From: Pictodentalium vernedei
Lineage: Eukaryota > Mollusca > Scaphopoda > Dentaliida > Dentaliidae
Length of the DNA stretch: 64,000 bases
Direction: 5' to 3'
Assembly (NCBI GenBank): GCA_031216915.1
Contig: CM062294.1
Span: forward strand, 32,007,128 to 32,071,127
Both the position numbers and the translations under genes were made by a program. The notes beneath the pieces were generated by a model, which was not told the DNA's origin, ran no database searches, and saw only the letters and a list, made by a program, of their open reading frames with translations. Positions 57,181 to 64,000 of this stretch are shown here, one piece after another (positions within the stretch are counted from its first letter, which is position 1; the number at the start of each line of letters is the position of its first letter).

Positions 57181-57398
57181 TTAACCCATCATCTACCTTG
57201 AGTTGCAGATGGCACTTGGAAAAAAACATCCTCGTATAACTAAAAAATTTCATTTTTTGCTTCCAAAACATAGGTTATGACCCCTCATTGGAACGATCTC
57301 GTCGAGCTCTTCCAATGAGGGGTCATAACCTATGTTTTGGAAGCAAAAAGTGAAAATATAAAAAAAGAATGGCGTTTTTCTTGTAGGTAAAAGATTAA
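57181..57398 (+). mobile_element. TTAA-flanked palindromic MITE, arm type A, copy
   Basis: TTAACCCATCATCTACCTTG to GTAGGTAAAAGATTAA. The hairpin AACATAGGTTATGACCCCTC is well preserved, although the ends have drifted. Confidence 0.82.
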
Positions 57399-57401
57399 TA
57401 C

Positions 57402-57712
57402 AATACAACCCACCCTATATAGAACAAATAACGTAAATTCTCCCTACTGAAATTATGCAAATGTGAACCAGTTGTATTTTGTTTAGCCAATCAAATTGTC
57501 CAGTTTGGAAATTGACCAATGAAAGCTCCCAACTCTAATTATGCAAATTATGAAAATATGGCCCAGTTGTATTTTGTTCAGCCAATCAAATTGTCTAGTT
57601 TTGAAATTGACCAATGAAATTGACGGAAGGCTTTATTTATCACTGATTAATATGAATACAAAATATCAAATGTTTTAAAGTGAACAAAACGGACGAGTGA
57701 TATGATAAACTT
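57402..57712 (-). repeat. CCAAT-rich repeat (family E), reverse copy
   Basis: Same order as 47265-47582 on the other strand. Three AGCCAATCAAATTG or GACCAATGAAA motifs are visible. It directly abuts the MITE ending at 57398. Confidence 0.88.
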
Positions 57713-57719
57713 TCTTATC

Positions 57720-58301
57720 AAACGTAACTTACCAGCCTAAAGAGGGGTTAATACAACCCCGCCCCTCCATTAAAAGGTGGGAGGTTTGACTTATAGCCCA
57801 TTTAATTTGCTCAAAATACCTTTGGAACAAATTCCTAATTGTGTCTTTATCCCTAAATTCACAACTTTACATTCACCCCGAACACTGCCGCCAAAAATGC
57901 CCTGAGCGAATAAATTTGATAATTTGATCAACAAGGTGCATACCAGTACCGTCTAGTCGTTTCTGCGCCTGGTGTTAGGTAAACACCGAATCTTCATATT
58001 TCTCCAGATAAATCTATGTGCACTTGAAATGGTATATGATAATCTCCCTAAGATGTAAACTAGCACCACTCCACGAATACAACAATATCATGTGTTAATA
58101 TTTCCCAGTCAAATCCATTGACTAGAAAAATATGAGTTAAATTTAATCGATCTCCCCAGAATAATCAGATCGCATCAAGTTGTATAACTAGTTCATTGTG
58201 ACATGCTGATTGATAACAGTTTCGGTACGCATATCGCCGATTGTTGTGAATAAACAATATTGTTAGCTTCCTGTGGCTCGAGGATGTGACGACATTATTA
58301 G
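57720..58301. other. No gene recognised
   Basis: AT-rich, no shared repeat seen. Confidence 0.45.
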
Positions 58302-58357
58302 CAAAACACGCACCAACTATTTAGATAAATTACCCATTTTTATTCCCCAAATTAAAG
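58302..58357 (+). mobile_element. Short LINE 3' fragment
   Basis: ACACGCACCAACTATTTAGA..CCATTTTTATTCCCCAAATTA is nearly identical to 62920-62968 within the LINE remnant. Confidence 0.85.
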
Positions 58358-58477
58358 CTGAAGGGACATGTATATCAGGGCAGGAAAACGCCCAGCACTG
58401 TTGGGGGTGGGGGGATGCCATAACAAATTTGTCGGACCACAGAAGGCCTTGAACATAGGCATGCGGGCCACAATGTA

Positions 58478-58521
58478 CCCCCCCCCCACCCCCCCCCCCA
58501 CCCACCCCCCCCCCCCCCCGT
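58478..58521. repeat. C runs with CCCA steps
   Basis: Several C runs of 8-18 bases. Glycine-rich minus-strand frames here are artefacts. Confidence 0.95.
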
Positions 58522-58706
58522 CCGAGTTTGGCAAAATTTAATTTTCCACGAAGTTTTCATAATGATTTCGGGCTCGTTTGACCATAACCCAATGATCCAA
58601 TGAATTCCAGGATAGGGGATTCTGCCTCATTTGTCAAAACTATGCCATAAAGTCCGCAACATAAATTCCTGCTGTGGTACGTAGCGTGGGACGCTCCCCC
58701 GCCCGA

Positions 58707-58708
58707 AT

Positions 58709-58742
<34 letters not shown>
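58707..58742. repeat. (TA)n microsatellite
   Basis: About 17 TA units. Confidence 0.95.
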
Positions 58743-58743
<1 letters not shown>

Positions 58744-59354
58744 GGACTTCGGACTCACAACCATAAGGCGCAACAGACTTCGACTTTTATCTCTATCACA
58801 AGGTAGGAAAGGCAGCTGGAGCTCGGTCTCAGGCCATCAGATGTTTTCAAACCATGTTACCGGGGGCGAAACCCTTCCTCCACAGGTCTGTGGAAGGGTA
58901 ACACCTCATTCCTCAACCACCAACACAGTCACTTCAATTCAACGGTACTTGATGCCTTCAGAATCACTTTTCAGGCAACATGTTTCAGTCCCATCTAAAA
59001 TATTCGACCCATGGCCTCGAAAGAACAAGACGTTAATAAGGAACGGTGGGCAAAGGAGGGAGGGGTGGTCAGAGAACAACCTCGCTTGGAAAAAATAATT
59101 CAGACTCAAAATTATTCGGTATTCTGGATACTTGGAATATTTTCCTTTGATTATCTACAAATTGCAAACGCTTTGGCCACGCCCCTCAGACCCTGTCTGT
59201 AAAATATTATCTAGAAATGATGTCAATTTAAGGGGGGAGGGGGTCTTTTATAAACTGTGGTATGTGGGAGAGGGGGTGAGTGGGGGTGGTCGAGTCCGTA
59301 AGATATACAGGTATGATTTGACTTGATACATATTCTTGTCTCTTTATGTTCCAG
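58743..59354. other. Unassigned; possible intron
   Basis: A plus-strand frame (58742-59098) contains potential donor CAAG|GTAGGAAAG at about 58800, but no domain. It precedes the candidate exon at 59355. Confidence 0.25.
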
Positions 59355-59555
59355 CACTTCATAGATGGCTCAGAAAACCCCATCCCAGCCGATCAGTATT
59401 CCAGGGTACGAAACTCAGGGAAACGTCCTATTGACCGATTCATGTCAGTGCCCCAACAAATGAAAAAAAACCGTAGTGATGAGACGGTTGCTACTGTGCT
59501 ACTCAAAACCCCCTTTCAGCCAGATATTGCCCCGACGCCACCTATGCCGAAATGA
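59355..59555 (+). CDS. Candidate terminal coding exon, unknown protein
   Basis: A good splice acceptor (TTCTTGTCTCTTTATGTTCCAG, AG at 59353-59354) opens a frame in phase 0 that runs 66 codons to TGA at 59553-59555. The peptide is polar and proline-rich (HFIDGSENPIPADQYSRV, KRPIDRFMSVPQQMKKN, DIAPTPPMPK). No family is recognised and no upstream exon is established. Confidence 0.3.
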   Translation, partial: HFIDGSENPIPADQYSRVRNSGKRPIDRFMSVPQQMKKNRSDETVATVLLKTPFQPDIAPTPPMPK

Positions 59556-59779
59556 GTTAAAAAAATTTTAAAAATTAAATTTATTTTGAAAATGTTGTAC
59601 TCAAATCGATGGAATTGTTTGTGCGATCTGCGTGAAAAAGGGGGGGTGGAGTCTTGGCTTGATTCATTCCAGTTTCCCGTAGGTGTGAAATTTTATTTTG
59701 TTTGAGCCCTGAGGTGAATCACTATGCGGATGGACCTTTACAATGTATATTTAAACCAGAGTGGGTCGTTAAGTGCGCG

Positions 59780-59784
59780 CGCGC

Positions 59785-59815
<31 letters not shown>

Positions 59816-60330
59816 GGCTTCAAGGTCTGCACATAGTTCCAAGCTCACATGCATTGGATAATTTTCATTACGCCATACCCTCCTTTGCAAGTTACGACTT
59901 CAGGCGTGTGTTGGGGTGGGGGTGGGGGGGGGGGGGCTTCGAGGTCTGTACACAGTATCAAGCTCACATGCATTGGACAATTTTCATTACACCATACCCT
60001 CCTTTTCAGTTTCGACATTAGGCGCGCGCGCGTGTGTATGTGTGAGAAAGGGGAGGGGGACTTCGAGGTCTGCACATAGTTCCAAGCTCACATGCATTGG
60101 ACTATTTTCATTATACCATACCCTCCCTTGCAGTTACAAAATTCTGCGTATCAAGTTCACATGCATTGGACAATTCCCATTACACCATACCCTCCTTTTC
60201 AGTTTCGACATTAGGCGCGCGCGCGTGTGTATGTGTGAAAAAGGGGAGGGGGACTTCGAGGGCTGCACATAGTTCCAAGCTCACATGCATTGGACTATTT
60301 TCATTATACCATACCCTCCCTTGCAGTTAC
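59780..60330. repeat. Tandem repeat with AGCTCACATGCATTGGA, GC/GT and G runs
   Basis: The landmark occurs near 59844, 59962, 60089, 60155 and 60281. Each is followed by TTTTCATTA..CCATACCCTCC, and most are preceded by a GCGCGC/GTGTGT and G-run patch. Some junctions contain CTTGCAGTTACAAAATTCTG, which is the 3' edge of the adjacent SWIM exon. Confidence 0.9.
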
Positions 60331-60807
60331 AAAATTCTGACTTTATTGATCCTTGAGTCCAACTGTTTATTAAGACTATCCATAAACAGTAGTATCCGAG
60401 TTTTGAAACTGGGTACTTTTCGTTTGTCCTTGGTTTTACGTGACTTTTGAGCGCTACATAATCTGGAGTAGCTGTGTATACAAAACTTTCGACATTCAAA
60501 ACATAACCGTCTGTGAACAGGGTGTAATCCTCCATTTTCTGGTATTCTCTGAGGGAGCCATGATCAAATTCTTTAAATTTCATCAAATAATTATAAATGT
60601 TGAATATAGACAAGGGTTTTATAACAGACATATTTGCCGATCCCGACATTAGCTGAAGTAATACCAAGCAAGGCGTTTCATTTATGCGCAATTTGTCATC
60701 AATCACGGCTGATCTGTCTTCAATCAATCCATTTGGATCGACTTCGATTCCAATCTCGGACGCGATTTCACATAAATTGACTAAATCAGCCTTTTTAAGT
60801 TGCTGAT
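60315..60807 (-). CDS. SWIM zinc-finger domain exon (possible host gene or domesticated element)
   Basis: A minus-strand frame is open for about 160 codons. It has a SAP-like helix at the start (KKADLVNLCEIASEIGIEV), then YQKMEDYTLFTDGYV, VKPRTNEKYP and GSIKSEFCNCKGG. The last piece is the first half (C-x-C) of a SWIM zinc finger, whose C-x-H half should lie in the next exon. The order SAP-like segment, trafficking-type beta region and SWIM is familiar from large invertebrate families, often next to YqaJ-type nuclease domains. A likely donor is GG|GTATGG just past 60315, and an acceptor TTCAG lies near 60808. No stop interrupts the exon. Confidence 0.5.
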
Positions 60808-60984
60808 CTGAATGCCACGTTGATGTATATATGTTTGTAACTCACTAACGCGTTTTGTTTCGAAGGATTCCATGGAGAATTAGAAGAGAAACGGAGCTTT
60901 TTCGCGAAAAGAGAAAGCAGACAACGCCGCGTGTTTGTACCTACATCACGTGATCGACTTTTGGGAATTCCAGTTCTATTTTCA

Positions 60985-62310
60985 TTCCGGAATAAGTCTA
61001 AACCCGTGAATGCTGTCATTTTCAAGAGAAAAATGTGTTTAAAATTCACAGTATATTGTTCAAGCACGAGAGTGGGCCCACGTAGAAGAGTTTTACAGCG
61101 TGTAAGCTTATATATAACAGGATAAACGCATATTTATAAAGCCGTTCGAATTGTCAGCTGTCTTCACATTTGTATTGGAAACGGAGTCAAAAACCAGGTC
61201 TATCAACTCGTAGAAATTGCACTGTGATCGATTCATAGTTGACAATTCGGAAACCTGCGAATACAGTCATTTTCAAGAGAAAAATTTGTTTAAAATTCAC
61301 AGCATATTGTTCAAGCACGAGAGTGGGCCCACGTAGAAGAGTTTTACAGCGTGTAAGCTTACATTTAACAGAATAAACACATATTTATAAAGCCGTTCGA
61401 ATTGTCAGCAGACTTCACGGAGGACCCAGCTGACGGTTCGAGATTTCGAAATATTACCAATGTACCAGCGTCGTAGCTGTGGTAAATGTGAATTGGAGAC
61501 TCTTTTTACAGAATTGTCAACTGCCAGCTGTAGATTACAGATTGCAAAATAATAAATAATTTGTTTTGCATCATGTATTGGAACGGGGTCAAAAATCAGA
61601 TCTATCTACTCGTTGAAATGCCACTGTGATCGATTCATAGTTGACAATTCGGAAACCTTCAAATACCGTCATTTTCAAAAGAAAAAATGTTTAAAATTCT
61701 CAGTATGTTGTATTAGAGCACGAGAGTGGACCAGCGTAAACGAGTTTACAGCGTGTAAGCTTATATACAACATGGTAAACGCATATTAATAAAGCCATTC
61801 GAATTGTCAGCTAACTTCACATCACAAGCCCGCAATTGAAAGTAGCCCAGTCAGCTGACGATTCGGAAACATGCGAATACTGTCATTTTCAAGAGACAAA
61901 TTGTTTAAAATTCACTGTATGTTGTTAAAGCACGAGAGTGGGTCCACGAAGAATAGATTTACAGCGTGTAAGCTAAATATAACAGAGAATAAATTCATAT
62001 TTATAAAGCCTTTCGATTTGTCAGCTGACTTCACGGAATTGTCAGCTGGGCTGATCCAGCTGCCAGTTCACATTCAGCTGACAGTTCGTCGGAATTTCGA
62101 AATATTCGCGCACATGACATGTAAAATGACGTAACAGTGATGTAGCTGTGGTAAATGCGAAAACAGTGATGTAGCTGCGGTAAATGTGAATTGGAGACCC
62201 TTTTCCGAATTGTCAACTGTCAACTGTCAGCTGACTTCACGTTTGAATTATCAACTGTCAACTGTCAGCTGACTTCACATTTCGAACTGTCAACTGTCAG
62301 CTGACTTCAC
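60985..62310 (+). repeat. Tandem repeats, CAGCTG-rich, unit about 215-400 bp
   Basis: TCATTTTCAAGAGAAAAA, then TTTAAAATTCACAGTAT, GCACGAGAGTGGGCCCACG, ACAGCGTGTAAGCTTA and GAATTGTCAGCTGACTTCAC occur in order from 61016, 61267, 61669 and 61883. The right end is a short array of TCAACTGTCAGCTGACTTCAC (62210-62310). Confidence 0.88.
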
Positions 62311-62324
62311 GGACCCCTATATTA

Positions 62325-63245
62325 ATAAAGAAATTCAGAAAATCTTGGATTGGTGATGTGCTAATCGATTAGTCTTGGACGCTAATAAAACCCAGTACAT
62401 CCTCATTATCCCAACTCTCAGAAACAAACGGACTGAGCATTTACTTACTTTCATAAAGAATCAACACAACTAGAATAGGACACAACCAAACTGAAAAATC
62501 ACTTAAATTCCTCGGAATAAACATCGACAACAATCTATCCTACCATTCCCATATATCACAACTATGCTCAAAAATAGGGCGTGTTAATTTTGCCTTGAAT
62601 AAAAAAAATATACTGCCACAGTCAGCTTTAAAACTCTCTACTATGCGCTTATTCGTTGTCATCTTGTATATGGGATACATATATGGAGAAGTTCTAAAGC
62701 TACCAACAAACTATTAATAATGCAAAAACATTCAATGCGAATAATTAACAATATAAAGTATAGTGCCCATACTGACACATTGTTTGTTATAGAAAATATG
62801 ACTTTATGTTTGATTGGAAAAGGAATAGACTCCCGGGTTCATTTAGCAATTTTTTCAGTCTAACGCAAAATGTGTCACAGACAAACACGAGCCAGTCTGA
62901 TGTATTTAATATTAGAAGAACACGCACCAAATATTTAGATAAATTACCCATTTTTATTCCCCAAATTATGGAATGAACTAGATCTAGAACTACGAAACAT
63001 CCAGATAGAAACGTGTTTAAAAAATTACTGACTAAGAATCTACTATCCGAATATCTTGTGACTGTTCAATGTAACAACCCTTCTTTACTGCCCTGATTGT
63101 CAATTTGAGCTATCACAACCCATATATTTATCAATAATGCACAACTCACGTACCACAAACTCCCCAATGTTTATCTATTAACCTCCCACTTACATTCAAG
63201 CCTGGATATCTCGTCCCATTATGTCCGTTAAAAGTCTACCAAGTC
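62325..63245 (+). pseudogene. LINE reverse transcriptase C-terminal part, decayed
   Basis: Frames give LDANKTQYILI, then KSLKFLGINIDNNLSYHSHI, NILPQSALKTLYYALIRCHL and MRIINNI, then YLDKLPIFIPQI. This is the post-catalytic half of a jockey/CR1-group LINE RT. The ADD motif itself is missing because the fragment begins after it. Several shifts and stops are present. Confidence 0.75.
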
Positions 63246-63660
63246 TGCTGTTATGAACATGCTGAAAGTACGTGTAAGAAGGCTTACGCAAGTGTATCTA
63301 ACCCTATCAAGCTGCCGTCGCAACCCAATGTGCGACTTTCTGTGAGACAAACAGATGTAATGCCCGCAAATGTCAAATACAATGTCATGCATTTCTTGAG
63401 CATGGGGCCGTCTCAGAAAGCGACCTCTCGATTGCGGTTGTTTGACGTCTTAATTGCGCTCGAGATCCTGTCATTAACTCTGCGCCTACTTTTGACATAA
63501 TCTCCTCATAAATTGGCAGCAGGGGCGCGATGGGTCCTAATTATCAACAGGCCGCACAGGTAGTGCCTCAGCCGCTGGATCTCCGGCTCAAACTCGGTGA
63601 TTAGCTGACTGAGGCATTTATCGTGTTCAGGGCATATGCAGAAAATTGTCCGCCTTAACA
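63246..63660. other. Unique, GC-balanced DNA without repeats
   Basis: No open frame of note. It contrasts with the AT-rich, repetitive surroundings and contains TAATTA and CTCATAAATTG-type segments. It could be a regulatory region, but nothing here proves it. Confidence 0.3.
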
Positions 63661-63734
63661 AAAGCGTAGAGTGACCTGCCAGTTGCGGACAAATTGTGAC
63701 GGGGCTCGGGTTCTATCCGTAAGTATCTGACGTT

Positions 63735-63960
63735 GTGAAGTATGTATATATGTGTATACATGTATCCCGTGAAAAGTAAATAGGTGTGCTTTACTGCGAA
63801 AATCAAGAAGGTTTGCCTTCATATGTTTGCATCTATGTGCGTGTATATATGTATATACGTATAAATGTATGTATATGTATGAAAATGCACGCATGTATAT
63901 GTAAATATGTATGTATGTGTGCGTATGCGCGCATATGCAACTAAATGTGTAATTCTATAT
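63735..63960. repeat. TATG/TATA-rich simple repeat
   Basis: Degenerate (ATGTAT)n and (GTAT)n. Confidence 0.9.
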
Positions 63961-64000
63961 CCTGAGTCTTCAACCACCAGAAGAAAAGAAAACTTTCATT

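Overview
This is a repeat-dense stretch of an animal nuclear genome. No operon, ribosome-binding site or compact gene set is visible. The sequence is AT-rich and carries tRNA- and 5S-headed SINEs, CR1/jockey-like LINEs, a decayed Ty3/Gypsy element, a Tc1-like transposase, many TTAA-flanked or foldback miniature elements, and minisatellites. A 169-bp tandem-repeat element with short inverted ends (pearl-like) and a SWIM-domain exon type common in marine invertebrates make a mollusc or other lophotrochozoan the best guess. That placement is inference and I cannot confirm it.

Layout. 1-933: decayed Tc1/mariner transposase, minus strand. 1245-2136: short repeats, a TTAA-flanked palindromic MITE and a SINE. 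2440-4600: tandem array of about 250-bp units, interrupted by two units of the 169-bp family. 5.1-6.4 kb: low-complexity and G/C-run tandem repeats. 6.4-12.15 kb: remnant of a virus-like element with two divergently oriented arms. It has a capsid-like gene, a packaging-ATPase-like gene and a small membrane protein on the minus strand, and several unidentified genes on the plus strand. All are broken, and no polymerase or integrase is visible. 12.15-15.9 kb: mostly unannotated DNA with two TTAACCCTTTGAACC-ended MITEs. 15.95-27.6 kb: a nest of LINE endonuclease fragments, MITEs, SINEs, a Gypsy-like element (LTR remnants, gag, pol) and a CR1-like reverse transcriptase remnant. 28-31 kb: largely unassigned, with one candidate signal-peptide exon and a long perfect hairpin. 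31.76-34.49 kb: a nearly intact LINE 3' half on the minus strand, flanked by a 114-bp duplication. 36.7-40.5 kb: palindromic MITEs and a 50-bp palindromic minisatellite. 40.78-45.43 kb: a large foldback element with array-type arms and an 8-bp target duplication, itself carrying a second inverted-repeat element and a retroposon. 45.7-51.5 kb: SINEs, a CCAAT-rich repeat, the pearl-like element and hairpins. 51.9-57.7 kb: more MITEs, a 78-bp perfect palindrome and a 1-kb foldback. 58.3-64 kb: microsatellites, a candidate terminal exon, a SWIM-domain exon on the minus strand, CAGCTG-rich tandem repeats and a decayed LINE 3' end.

There is no pathway here. The content is successive layers of mobile DNA, and several insertions can be dated relative to one another because an uninterrupted paralogue or a target duplication is present. 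The most notable material is (1) the TTAA-flanked palindrome families that share a core but differ in arms, (2) one SINE body joined to either a tRNA-like or a 5S-rRNA-like head, (3) the 4.65-kb nested foldback element, and (4) the virus-like remnant at 6.4-12.15 kb. Only two or three short segments look like possible host exons.
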